From NCBI GenBank assembly GCA_020846745.1, contig JADLDI010000151.1, forward strand, positions 1 through 56,967: a stretch of 56,967 nt of DNA, written 5' to 3'. The stretch's first letter is position 1. Each line of letters opens with the position of its first letter. The position numbers were made by a program, and so were the translations under genes. The stretch comes from Bryobacterales bacterium (lineage in GTDB: Bacteria; Acidobacteriota; Terriglobia; Bryobacterales; Bryobacteraceae). The notes beneath the pieces were generated by a model. The model had not been told where the DNA came from. It worked only from the letters and a program-made list of their open reading frames with translations, and searched no databases. Positions 16,660 through 24,237 of this stretch are shown in pieces.

Positions 16660-18914
16660 GCACACAATATTCGGTTCTGGGGACTCGACCGATTCGTCAC
16701 GACGGCGCGGACAAAGTAACAGGACGTGCCCTATATGGGGCAGATTTCCAGTTAGCGGGCCTCCTCCACGGTTTCGTGGTCCGCAGTCCCCACGCCCACG
16801 CGCGCATCAAGAGCATCAACACCGCGAAAGCCGAAGCCTACCCCGGCGTGAAAGCCGTCGTCACCGCGGCCGACCTCCCCGAAAGCGGCGACCGTATGGT
16901 CGACCTCGGCGAAGGCGCAACGCCTCTTTCTTACATCCGCGGCAACGTCCTCGCCAAAGGCAAAGTGCTCTATCAAGGCCACGCGGTCGCAGCGGTAGCC
17001 GCCACCAGCGTGCATGAAGCCGAAGAAGCCGCCAAGCTCATCGAGATCGAATACGAGCCGCTCCCCTGCGTCCTCACCGCGCCCGACGCGATGAAGGAAG
17101 ACGCGCCCATTCTTCACGAGAATCTAATCACCAAGGAACTGGGCGAAAAGAAAGGCGGACCTTCCAACGTCGCCGAGCACTTCCGCTTCGAAGCAGGCAA
17201 CATCCAGGAAGGCTTCGCCAAGGCCGACGTCATCGTCGAACGCGAGTTCAACACCGCTACCGTTCACCAGGGCTACATCGAACCGCACAACGCCACCGTC
17301 CTCTGGAACAACGATGGCCGCGTCCAGGTCTGGACCTCCACCCAGGGCGCATTCGTCGTCCGCGATACCACCGCCTGCGTGCTCGACCTTCCTGTCGCCA
17401 AAGTTAAGGTCACCCCCATGGAAATCGGCGGCGGTTTCGGCGGCAAGATCCCCGTCTATCTCGAACCCGTCGCTGCGGTGCTCTCCAAGAAGTCCGGCCG
17501 CCCCGTCAAACTCCTGATGTCCCGTAAGGACGTCTTCGAAGGGTCCGGCCCCACCCCCGGCTCCCGCATTCGAGTCAAAATGGGTGCCACCAAAGACGGC
17601 AAGATCGTCGCTGCCGAAGCCACGCTAGCCTATGAAGCCGGCGCGTATCCCGGCGCCATGGTCGGCCCCGGCGCCATGTGCATCTTCGCCTGCTACGACA
17701 TTCCGAATCTCTCGATCGACGGATACGACGTTGTCGTCAACAAACCGTCCACCGCCGCCTACCGCGCGCCCGGCGCCACCAACGCCGCCTTCGCCGCGGA
17801 AACCGTTGTTGACGAAATCGCCGAAAAGCTGGGGATCGACCCCCTCGACCTCCGCCTCAAAAACGCCGCCGTCGAAGGCACCCGCCGCGCCGATGGACCC
17901 AAATACAAGCGCATCGGCTGCGTCGAAGTGCTCGAAGCGATGAAGAACAGCGAGCACTACCAGTCCAAGCTGGAAGGTCCCAACCGCGGCCGCGGCGTCG
18001 CCATCGGCTATTGGTTCAACGTGGGCCTGCCCTCGTCGTGCACCCTATCGGTGAATGCGGACGGTTCCGTGGCCCTGGTGGAAGGCTCCACCGACATCGG
18101 CGGCACCCGCACCTCCATCTCCATGCAGGCGGCCGAGGTCCTGGGCATTCCGGTCGAACAAATCCAGCCAACGGTCGCTGATACGGACTCCATCGGCTAC
18201 ACCGCCGTCACCGGCGGTAGCCGGACCACCTTCGCCACCGGCATGGCCGCCCACGACGCAGCTCAGGATGTAGTGCGCCAACTGAAAGCCCGCGCCGCCC
18301 TGCTCTGGGAAACCACGGCTGACAACGTCGAAGCCACCCGCGGCGTCTTCCAATCCAACGGCCACTCCATCACCTTTAAGGAACTGGCCGAGAAACTCGA
18401 ATCCACCGGCGGCCCGGTCATCGGCAGCGCTGCCGTCAATCCCAAAGGCGCCGGCGGTTCCTTCGCCGGCGTAGTAGTCGACGTAGAAGTCGACCCCGAA
18501 ACCGGCAAAACGGACATTCTGCGCTTCACCTCCGTCCAGGATGTCGGTAAAGCCATCCATCCCGCCTACGTTGAAGGTCAGATGCAAGGCGGCAGCGTCC
18601 AAGGCATCGGTTGGGGACTCAACGAGGAGTACTACATGTCGCCCACCGGCACGATGATGAACTCCAGTCTCCTCGATTACCGCATGCCCACCGCGCTAGA
18701 CCTCCCCATGATCGACACCATCATCGTCGAGGTCCCCAACCCCGGCCATCCCTTCGGCGTCCGCGGCGTAGGCGAAGCCAACATCGTCCCGCCCCCCGGC
18801 GCCCTGGCCAACGCCATCTACCACGCCACCGGCGTCCGCATGGAGCGCCTCCCCATGAATCCTCCCGCTGTCATGGAGGCCCTTTGGCAAAAGTCTTCAT
18901 CCCAACCCTCCTAA
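16656..18914 (+). CDS. Molybdenum hydroxylase, molybdopterin-binding large subunit
   Basis: 752 residues, xanthine dehydrogenase/CoxL superfamily. Cofactor-binding landmarks are GGGFGGK at 258-264, AYRAPGA at 368-374, and the catalytic glutamate Glu707 in RGVGEAN. It oxidises an aromatic heterocycle or aldehyde by adding oxygen from water. The active-site loop is AYRAPGA rather than the AYRCSFR of true CO dehydrogenase, so CO oxidation is rejected. The substrate is not readable and no transporter or catabolic gene lies beside the operon. The start overlaps the small subunit by four bases. Confidence 0.9.
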   Translation: MSTQYSVLGTRPIRHDGADKVTGRALYGADFQLAGLLHGFVVRSPHAHARIKSINTAKAEAYPGVKAVVTAADLPESGDRMVDLGEGATPLSYIRGNVLAKGKVLYQGHAVAAVAATSVHEAEEAAKLIEIEYEPLPCVLTAPDAMKEDAPILHENLITKELGEKKGGPSNVAEHFRFEAGNIQEGFAKADVIVEREFNTATVHQGYIEPHNATVLWNNDGRVQVWTSTQGAFVVRDTTACVLDLPVAKVKVTPMEIGGGFGGKIPVYLEPVAAVLSKKSGRPVKLLMSRKDVFEGSGPTPGSRIRVKMGATKDGKIVAAEATLAYEAGAYPGAMVGPGAMCIFACYDIPNLSIDGYDVVVNKPSTAAYRAPGATNAAFAAETVVDEIAEKLGIDPLDLRLKNAAVEGTRRADGPKYKRIGCVEVLEAMKNSEHYQSKLEGPNRGRGVAIGYWFNVGLPSSCTLSVNADGSVALVEGSTDIGGTRTSISMQAAEVLGIPVEQIQPTVADTDSIGYTAVTGGSRTTFATGMAAHDAAQDVVRQLKARAALLWETTADNVEATRGVFQSNGHSITFKELAEKLESTGGPVIGSAAVNPKGAGGSFAGVVVDVEVDPETGKTDILRFTSVQDVGKAIHPAYVEGQMQGGSVQGIGWGLNEEYYMSPTGTMMNSSLLDYRMPTALDLPMIDTIIVEVPNPGHPFGVRGVGEANIVPPPGALANAIYHATGVRMERLPMNPPAVMEALWQKSSSQPS

Positions 18915-19147
18915 AAGAACTAACCGGAGGCCAAACCGAAGTCCAGGCGGACGGCTCAACCGTCCGCCAAATCATCCAAGACCTGGACCGCCAATTCCCC
19001 GGCATAGGAGCCCGCCTGACCGACGGAGGCCGCCTCCAACCCAACATCTCCGTAGCGATCGATGGTGAAGTGACCCCGTTAGGCTTAGTAGAAAAGGTCC
19101 CGCTAAACGCCGAAGTCCACTTCGTAACCGCCATCAAAGGCGGGTAG
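18884..19147 (+). CDS. MoaD/ThiS-like sulfur-carrier protein
   Basis: 87 residues from a TTG with GGAGG four bases upstream, starting 31 bases inside the large-subunit gene. It has a beta-grasp pattern and ends in Gly-Gly (AIKGG), the residue pair that is adenylated and thiocarboxylated in MoaD, ThiS and SAMP proteins. Lying as the fourth gene of a molybdenum hydroxylase operon, it probably supplies sulfur for molybdopterin dithiolene synthesis. An alternative is a dedicated carrier for the terminal sulfido ligand or another pathway. TTG is the only start in frame that keeps the first strand (KVFIPTLLKELTGG). Confidence 0.8.
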   Translation: MAKVFIPTLLKELTGGQTEVQADGSTVRQIIQDLDRQFPGIGARLTDGGRLQPNISVAIDGEVTPLGLVEKVPLNAEVHFVTAIKGG

Positions 19148-19171
19148 TATTCCCTGACCTGCCAGACGCGG

Positions 19172-19225
19172 GCAATCCATTGCAAACACGCACCCCGTAA
19201 CCGAGCCGCGACTGTCAATGGAGCG
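19172..19225 (+). repeat. Dispersed intergenic repeat, copy C (diverged)
   Basis: Carries CAAACACGCAC followed by CCGAGCCGCGACTGTCAATG. It aligns with copies A and B over the left half and more weakly over the right half. It lies 24 bases after the MoaD-like gene. Confidence 0.55.
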
Positions 19226-19228
19226 TCG

Positions 19229-19285
19229 CGCAATCGGGTCTTTCTCGCTCCTGTCAAGGTCCCGAGAAAGAATCCCCTGATTGCG
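19229..19285. repeat. Long imperfect inverted repeat (stem-loop)
   Basis: CGCAATC (19229-19235) pairs with GATTGCG (19279-19285), and CTTTCTCG (19240-19247) pairs with CGAGAAAG (19263-19270), with GGG/CCC pairing between and a 15-base loop. It follows repeat copy C directly. It could fold in RNA after the molybdenum operon, but has no following T-run, so an intrinsic terminator is not claimed. Confidence 0.6.
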
Positions 19286-19307
19286 ATTCACCGCCGCATC
19301 CCAGCCC

Positions 19308-19368
19308 CGGTAAACTCTTGCAAACACGCACAGCTCTGGAAACGGAACCGCAACCGTCAAGGCGCGGG
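19308..19368 (+). repeat. Dispersed ~60-bp intergenic repeat, copy B
   Basis: The closest relative of copy A, in inverted orientation and about 19 kb away. Shared blocks are CCGGTAAAC, TGCAAACACGCAC, GGAAACGGAACCGCAACCGT and GGCGCGGG. Confidence 0.75.
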
Positions 19369-19517
19369 CCCCATTGTCTCATTCCCGTCAGCGACGGTTC
19401 TCAACTTCCGCACCCCCACGGACCCACACCCCACCGCCCCGTCTAACCCGCCGATTTTCCGCACTTCTGTAAGCGCCATGTCAACTCCACCGCATCGCCA
19501 CCAAGCCATCAGGTTCG

Positions 19518-19576
19518 CCAAACCATTCCAAACGCGCACTGCACCGTAAACGGAACCCCGACCATGAGGGAGGGGG
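19518..19576 (+). repeat. Dispersed intergenic repeat, copy D (diverged)
   Basis: Carries CAAACGCGCACTGCACCGTA, then AACGGAACCCCGACCATGAG and GGAGGGGG. The 19148-19698 gap holds copies C, B and D and the stem-loop at 19229. I see no gene in it. Confidence 0.55.
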
Positions 19577-19698
19577 TAGAACTCTCGCAATCGCAAGAAA
19601 TCGGCCTCCTTGATGTCCCTCTCGCCGGGCATAGCAAATTGATTTAAGTGAGTTTGTCGGATGTGATCGGAGGTGATTAAAGTGCCCAACGCCGTTTA

Positions 19699-20895
19699 CT
19701 ACTCTTCGACAGATGGAACTCGGGTTGCATAAAGTCTAGCGAGAGATCGCTGCATCCTCTCAATTCTCTGCGCTTCCAACTCCTCCATCAGTTCTCGGCC
19801 TTTCGCCTCCCGCGCTGGGCTAAGTGACATCGCTTCCACGACCTGCAACATTCGAGCAACCTCCGAAAACATTGCATCCCAAGTAAATTCTGAGATATAT
19901 GAACGCGCCCCAATGTAGTCGGCAAGTTCACTACACATTCCCCGGATAAGTTGAGGATGATCTTTACGCCTCTTGCTAAGCCACAGTGCAACATCAAGCA
20001 ATTGAAGGCCGAATGACGACTTCGAACTGGTTACATGAAAGTTGCAATCGAATGTGCCCATTTCCTTCACGTTCATGAGGAGCGCCAGCGGACTAGTGGG
20101 ATTGGATTGACCGTATTTCTTGCTAAGCTCAAAGACCACCTTAAGGTGCTTTCCCAGTTGCTGTTGCTCATCATGAATGAAGGTGCCAACTTTCAACCCA
20201 GTCAATTCATGAAGAAAGTGAAGTCCGTGTACAAGTAGGGTCAGCGCCACGACGTTAGGTGAATCAAGGGGGGAGCGCGTTCCTTCAATCAATGGACCGG
20301 GGTTGGCGATAGCCCATCTGATTGCGTCGAGGAGCAACTGCCGGGTGCGGGAATCGTCGATCCTACTCTCGATTCGAGCCTCCAGTCGCATACAGATGCG
20401 GCCAAATCCTTTAGGATCACCGTTTTTGTAGATTTCCCAAAACTCTTGGCGATCGTCGGAATCCAGATTGGCTATGACGATGTGAGCCAGATACAAACGG
20501 TTAACTCGCATTCCATAGTGAAATAGTGAAACCGCCTCATTGACGCCGCTGTCGAGAAGTGTATCCACAAACTTCGTGGCGGCAAGATGGGCTTTCTCGA
20601 TGCGAGTGAAAAGGAATCGCACGTGGTGTTTTCGCAAGAGTTGTTGGATCTTGCTGGCCACCTGCTCTATTCCAGTTAGTCCCAGTTCGGAGCCGTGCAA
20701 TTCCTTGCATCCGGCTCGCCTTAAGCATGCTGCGTGAACCGCTGGAGAAATCGTATCTAGATCGGTTTGCGTAAGGAGGGTGCCAGTCCAGAAGAAGGGC
20801 TGTGCGCTATCAAAAAGGTTCAGTCCAGAATTTCCTGTTTCATCGGTGTACGCGACGTACGGTTTGTCCTGTAAAGTCAGGTCTTTTTTTCGCAT
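19699..20895 (-). CDS. DUF3800 domain protein
   Basis: 398 residues. The start of the family signature is AYTDETGNSGL (about 15-25), with later acidic positions in GTFIHDEQQQ and LQLLDVALWLSKR. DUF3800 has been proposed as an RNase H-like fold with these acids as a metal site, and it often lies in mobile or defence regions; its activity is unproven. The DNA is clearly less GC-rich than neighbouring core genes (for example around 20101-20160), a sign of recent transfer. It sits between a repeat cluster and the TA island with no obvious operon partner. Confidence 0.75.
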   Translation of the reverse strand: MRKKDLTLQDKPYVAYTDETGNSGLNLFDSAQPFFWTGTLLTQTDLDTISPAVHAACLRRAGCKELHGSELGLTGIEQVASKIQQLLRKHHVRFLFTRIEKAHLAATKFVDTLLDSGVNEAVSLFHYGMRVNRLYLAHIVIANLDSDDRQEFWEIYKNGDPKGFGRICMRLEARIESRIDDSRTRQLLLDAIRWAIANPGPLIEGTRSPLDSPNVVALTLLVHGLHFLHELTGLKVGTFIHDEQQQLGKHLKVVFELSKKYGQSNPTSPLALLMNVKEMGTFDCNFHVTSSKSSFGLQLLDVALWLSKRRKDHPQLIRGMCSELADYIGARSYISEFTWDAMFSEVARMLQVVEAMSLSPAREAKGRELMEELEAQRIERMQRSLARLYATRVPSVEE

Positions 20896-21435
20896 ACTGG
20901 TGTGCTGACGCTTAGTGTACGGTCACTTTGCAAAAAGAATTTGATGCACGCGAACCCCACTAAATAGTAACCTGTCGATCTCGACGAGGAAGCCAAAACT
21001 AACGAATCGGAAGTCGACATGACTGACCCGGCGTGGCCTGGGCTCAGGCACACTGAGCTTGGAGACGTATGCACATTCGTGGACACCGATGCTTGGCCGT
21101 CAGGGACAGCCTAAGCAGCCACACTCAAATTCCCCACTCGCGACTGTCCCACCGCCGTAAACATTGGCAATTCGCCACTTTCCTCGTCCACCTCCACGCC
21201 GCTTGACTGTGTCACACCGGGCTTCCCCGCTGGCTCCAGAGCATCCTATGTCACTAGAAACAATAAAGATCAAACCTCGACCAGCCCCCTGACGCAATCA
21301 CGAAAAACTTCTCCCGATTTCTCTGATTTCGGCCAAAACCTGCCAACCGACTGTCCCACCTTCTCCACACCAAAATCGAAGCCCAATGCCGGCTCCATCT
21401 TTCCCCATCTTTGGACCCAAGGCTTTGGTGAGATT
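20896..21435. other. 540-bp non-coding stretch
   Basis: Short frames occur on both strands but none has a convincing start, ribosome site or recognisable family. The phrase CGACTGTCCCACC recurs, at about 21141 and 21350. No RNA gene, insertion-sequence end or clear promoter is visible. It may be decayed coding DNA. Confidence 0.5.
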
Positions 21436-21590
21436 TATCGATTCGCCTTCAACCAACTCGCCACCATCTCTGACAGGTCAAGGAAGGTCAGCTTGTCCGG
21501 TTCCAGTCCGGCAGCGGTGCAAATCTCTGGCAGGTCCGCCTGAAACCTCCAGTAGGGTCTGACAATCTCGACGCCGCCAGCGTGCCCTCG
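21436..21590 (-). pseudogene. 3' fragment of a TIR-like gene (paralogue of 23011-23628)
   Basis: Read on the minus strand, the last ~49 codons encode RFQADLPEICTAAGLE and then DKLTFLDLSEMV-A-SWLKANR followed by a TAA at 21436-21438. This matches the last residues of the intact gene at 23011 (DKLTFLDLSEMV-T-SWLKANR) almost exactly, while the rest of the gene is missing. The upstream side runs into the promoter region of the antitoxin at 21641. It is a truncated duplicate and probably not expressed. Confidence 0.8.
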
Positions 21591-21594
21591 TCCG

Positions 21595-21624
21595 TTGGCT
21601 AACTTGGCCAAGGCTAGCTATACT
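21595..21624 (+). promoter_or_regulatory. Putative sigma70-type promoter of the phd-like gene
   Basis: TTGGCT at 21595-21600 and TATACT at 21619-21624 are separated by 18 bases. The expected start point lies close to the AGGAGG ribosome site at 21631-21636, so the leader would be very short. Only sequence similarity supports this. Confidence 0.4.
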
Positions 21625-21640
21625 GCCGATAGGAGGGCGC

Positions 21641-21880
21641 ATGAAAGTTAACATGCTGGAGGCCAAGAATCAGCTTTCACGGCTCGTCAAGGACGCGCTC
21701 GCCGGAGAGGATGTCGTGATCGCCAGCAATGGCAAGCCGATGGTCAGGCTGGTGCCAGTCGATAGGAAAGGCCATCTGCGTGGCTGGGGCAAGCTGAAGG
21801 AATTCAGAGCTGCCATCGATTCTGCCTTCACCCCGGAGCTCGACGAGGAAATCGCTAGGAGCCTTGAAGGCCAGTCGTGA
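21641..21880 (+). CDS. Phd/YefM-family antitoxin
   Basis: 79 residues. The N-terminus MKVNMLEAKNQLSRLVKDALAGE has the DNA-binding Phd fold pattern, continuing VVIASNGKPMVRLVPV. The C-terminal ~30 residues should bind and neutralise a toxin. An AGGAGG ribosome site lies four bases upstream. The stop TGA (21878-21880) overlaps the GTG at 21877 of the vapC remnant that follows, the typical antitoxin-toxin arrangement. The antitoxin is intact while its toxin is frameshifted, so it may now be an orphan regulator. Confidence 0.88.
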   Translation: MKVNMLEAKNQLSRLVKDALAGEDVVIASNGKPMVRLVPVDRKGHLRGWGKLKEFRAAIDSAFTPELDEEIARSLEGQS

Positions 21881-22267
21881 GGCTGCTGATACGCAGGTGG
21901 CGCTATGGTGGCTCACTGCCAGCCCGCGGCTCTCCAGTTCATCCCGGAAGCTATTGGTCAGCTCGCGGTGTGCCGTATCGGTCGTCAGTGTTTGGGAGGT
22001 AGACCTCAAACACCGCCTGGGCAAGTTGCCTATCGCACCGCTCCGCTTTCGTGACGAGATGCGTTCAGCAGGAGCCAGCGTCCTACCGCTAACCGACGAT
22101 CATGTCTTGACCCGAGTGAAAGCCGTTGTCTGGACTCTCACCGCGATCCTTTTGACCGTTTGCTGTTAAGCGTAGCGGAAGCTGAAAATCTCGTCTTCCT
22201 CACCGCCGACAGCGCGCTCATCGCACTAGCGCGTCTGGAACCCCGGCTTCCCATCCGCGAGGCTTGA
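21877..22267 (+). pseudogene. vapC (PIN-domain toxin), broken by two frameshifts
   Basis: The original start is the GTG at 21877 (V-R-L-L). After about five codons the frame shifts, and the PIN sequence resumes as DTQVALWWLTASPRL through SVWEVDLKHRLGKL to LPLTDDHVL. A second shift before 22135 moves it to HRDPFDRLLLSVAEAENLVF, LTADSALIALARLE and a TGA at 22265-22267. All expected acidic positions remain, but in separate frames. Translation from the upstream in-frame TTG at 21864 stops at 22169 without the C-terminal third. No active ribonuclease is expected unless the shifts are sequencing errors. Confidence 0.82.
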
Positions 22268-22353
22268 CGCGCATCCGATCTCCCCCCGATCGCCCCCGAC
22301 AGTGGAAGCGGAGACCAAGCCTGACGACCGCGTGGGCGCTATACTTGGGATCG

Positions 22354-22635
22354 ATGGCAACGGTGATCGAGATTGGCAGCCTGATCTCCCGAGACCCCGA
22401 GATTCGCGGCGGGCGGCCCTGTATCGCCGGGACAGGCGTATCCGTGCGCCGCATCGCCGTGTGGCACAACATGGGCTACACGCCAGAAGAGATCGTGAGC
22501 AACTTCGGCCATCTGTCGCTTGCACAGGTGCATGCCGCATTGGCGTACTATTACGTCAACAAAGCCGAGATCGACGCCGATGTGGAAGCCGAGGAGCGTG
22601 AGTACGACACGCTCGCAGCGCAACACCGGCGCTGA
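22354..22635 (+). CDS. DUF433-family antitoxin
   Basis: 93 residues from the ATG at 22354; the longer frame to 22264 lacks support. It begins MATVIEIGSLISRDPEIRGG and contains RPCIAGTGVSVRRIA, the hallmark of DUF433 proteins, which carry a winged-helix-like DNA-binding fold. Such proteins pair with DUF5615 PIN-like toxins, and the remains of one follow directly. TATACT at 22340-22345 could be its -10 box. It appears intact. Confidence 0.85.
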   Translation: MATVIEIGSLISRDPEIRGGRPCIAGTGVSVRRIAVWHNMGYTPEEIVSNFGHLSLAQVHAALAYYYVNKAEIDADVEAEEREYDTLAAQHRR

Positions 22636-22975
22636 TCCTCCGTGGAGCTTTTCCAGATCTATTGTCGAAGCACTTCGGCCCCGTGATGTCACGGTGATTA
22701 CGGCCGCGGACGCCGGCCTGGTCAATAAGTCCGATGACAAGCACTTGGCCTACGCCACGGAACATGGATGCGTCCTTTACACGTTCAACGTCTCCGATTT
22801 CTATCGGCTCCATACCGAATGGATAAGTAGTGGCCGCGAACACGCCGGTATGATTCTCGGCCAACAACAGCGTTTCTCCGTCGGTGAGCAGTTGCGGCGA
22901 ATCTTGCGCATCCGTGCCACCGCGAGCGCCGAGGGTATGAGGAACCGGGTCGAGTTTCTCACCAACTGGGATTGA
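22634..22975 (+). pseudogene. DUF5615 PIN-like toxin lacking its N-terminus
   Basis: The recognisable domain starts at SRSIVEALRPRDVTVITAAD and continues ADAGLVNKSDDKHLAYATEH, LYTFNVSDFYRLHTEW and MRNRVEFLTNWD. The expected first segment, a start codon followed by a short strand with the acidic pair (usually YLDED-like), is missing. The frame is continuous upstream only by running through the DUF433 gene in another frame. This looks like a small deletion at the gene junction. A product from an internal ATG would lack the first catalytic acid, so the toxin is probably inactive. Confidence 0.72.
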
Positions 22976-23010
22976 TGGCTCTGTGATCCAGTCGCCAACG
23001 CAGCCGTCAT

Positions 23011-23628
23011 TTATCGATTCGCCTTCAACCAACTCGTCACCATCTCCGACAAGTCAAGGAAGGTCAGTTTGTCCGTTTCCAGTCCGGCATCTCGGCATAT
23101 CTTCGGCAGGTCCGCCCGAAACAGCCGGTAGCGTCTGACAATCTCACCGCCGCCAGCGAGTCCCTCGCGCCTCGACGCTCCTTGAAGCCAGTCCCTCACC
23201 TCGCGAATGGCGCGTTCCGGGTCGCCTCCGTGAGCGTGGATGTCCTGTCCCGAGATATCCGAGATGAACTGGCGGTAGCGGTGTTGGTCAGCGTCGAGCA
23301 CCAGCGTTTTCTTCTTCGCTTGATTCCGCGGACCATACCGCTTGCAGCCAAAGAAGAGCCCGAGTTCCAGTGGCATGTTGAAGCGCGGCAGATTCGTTAC
23401 GGCGTCCAGCGCCACCGCCGAGAGGTCATTGATGCCAAATCGGCACTCTTCGATGATCCGCTCGATCTTCGCCAGCCGGTAATCTCCGGCATCATCCTCT
23501 TCCAGCGCGCAGCGCGCCACAAAGCCGAGATCGTAGACCGCGAAAACGATAGCGTTGAAGATGGGCCGGTAACCGGCGTCGAAAGGGCAGTTGATGAAAA
23601 CGTGACTACTTTTCAGGCGCGTGGGCAC
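23011..23628 (-). CDS. TIR-like/nucleotide-binding fold protein with VFINCPFD motif
   Basis: 205 residues. The first strand and loop are VFINCPFDAGYRPIFNAI (10-27), followed by a conserved EECRFGINDLS and FNMPLELGLFFGCKRYGP. The ordering of a strand with NCPFD, a later DLS and an ELG helix resembles TIR, SEFIR and nucleoside 2-deoxyribosyltransferase folds, which cleave N-glycosidic bonds of NAD or nucleosides. That link is inferred by pattern only. The C-terminal ~60 residues (ADLPKICRDAGLE onwards) form a separate conserved tail. Its first 23 bases overlap the DUF2188 gene upstream, so the two form a coupled pair. Confidence 0.6.
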   Translation of the reverse strand: MPTRLKSSHVFINCPFDAGYRPIFNAIVFAVYDLGFVARCALEEDDAGDYRLAKIERIIEECRFGINDLSAVALDAVTNLPRFNMPLELGLFFGCKRYGPRNQAKKKTLVLDADQHRYRQFISDISGQDIHAHGGDPERAIREVRDWLQGASRREGLAGGGEIVRRYRLFRADLPKICRDAGLETDKLTFLDLSEMVTSWLKANR

Positions 23629-23932
23629 ATGGCGTTTGACCGTCAGCGTTGATCCGTTCTAAGGCGAGCCTTCCGACGGCCGAACTGATGCGCCTGGACG
23701 ACCGGCTCTTCTTTGGCGGCTCCTGAATCGGCGTCATCTTATAGGTTTGGTGCTGACGAATCTGCCCATTCCGTCCATGGATTACGAGCTGCCCCGCAGG
23801 CTTGGTTCGCAAAAGAGTCAACCCGGCCGAAATGGCTTCGCGCTGAGTACGGTAACTCTTGGGTCGCCCGCCCTCGCCCTTCATTGCCCACTCTCCACCG
23901 GACGCAAATACGTGGACCGTTTTCGACGCCAT
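23606..23932 (-). CDS. DUF2188 domain protein
   Basis: 108 residues. The DUF2188 pattern is visible as HVFASGGEWAMKGEGGRPKS, a TQREAISAGLTLLRT helix and QLVIHGRNGQIRQHQTYK (about 7-67). DUF2188 is a small beta-rich domain of unknown function, often encoded in short mobile gene pairs. The tail (about 70-108) is basic and probably unstructured. The gene overlaps the TIR-like gene by 23 bases, and a partial second copy of the same pair lies upstream at 24238-24597. Whether it is a partner, inhibitor or sensor for the TIR-like protein is unknown. Confidence 0.75.
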   Translation of the reverse strand: MASKTVHVFASGGEWAMKGEGGRPKSYRTQREAISAGLTLLRTKPAGQLVIHGRNGQIRQHQTYKMTPIQEPPKKSRSSRRISSAVGRLALERINADGQTPCAHAPEK

Positions 23933-24003
23933 AGCCCTGCTCCTATTCTATTCGGATCAAAGTACTTCCCCGAGATACTCACCTGAAACGTCGCGGGGAA
24001 GTC

Positions 24004-24212
24004 TCACGCGACCGACAACACCTCATCGCGGACGAGATGAAGGCGAACGCTGGCTGGCGCATTCCCGTCAAAGAGAAGGCGTTCACTGCTTCCAGAACGT
24101 TGCGGCGGAGTTCATCCCACGAATCAGCTTGCGTGAAGATGCTTTCGGTCAGACATTCAGCACAATAGCCACCATCCGCCTCCTGCACGACCTCAAACAC
24201 CAACTCGTTCAT
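24004..24212 (-). pseudogene. HicB-like antitoxin with a C-terminal frameshift
   Basis: The first 46 codons, from MNELVFEVVQEADGGYCAEC to NVLEAVNAF, match the short HicB-like family. A one-base loss near 24070-24077 then throws the frame off, giving a tail SLTGMRQPAFAF that runs to 23979. In the shifted frame the expected ending FDGNAPASVRLHLVRDEVLS is intact, stopping at the TGA at 24004-24006. No HicA toxin gene is adjacent. If the base loss is real, the antitoxin has lost its last strand; if it is a sequencing error, the gene is whole. Confidence 0.75.
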
Positions 24213-24237
24213 GTCTCTATCATACTGACCAAGCGCG

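Noticed and set aside
15312..18914. Aerobic CO dehydrogenase (coxMSL)
   Set aside because: The medium-small-large order fits, but the large subunit has AYRAPGA in place of the AYRCSFR active-site loop required for CO oxidation.
20877..21086. 69-residue minus-strand frame upstream of the DUF3800 gene
   Set aside because: Serine-rich with no ribosome site and no family resemblance; probably non-coding.
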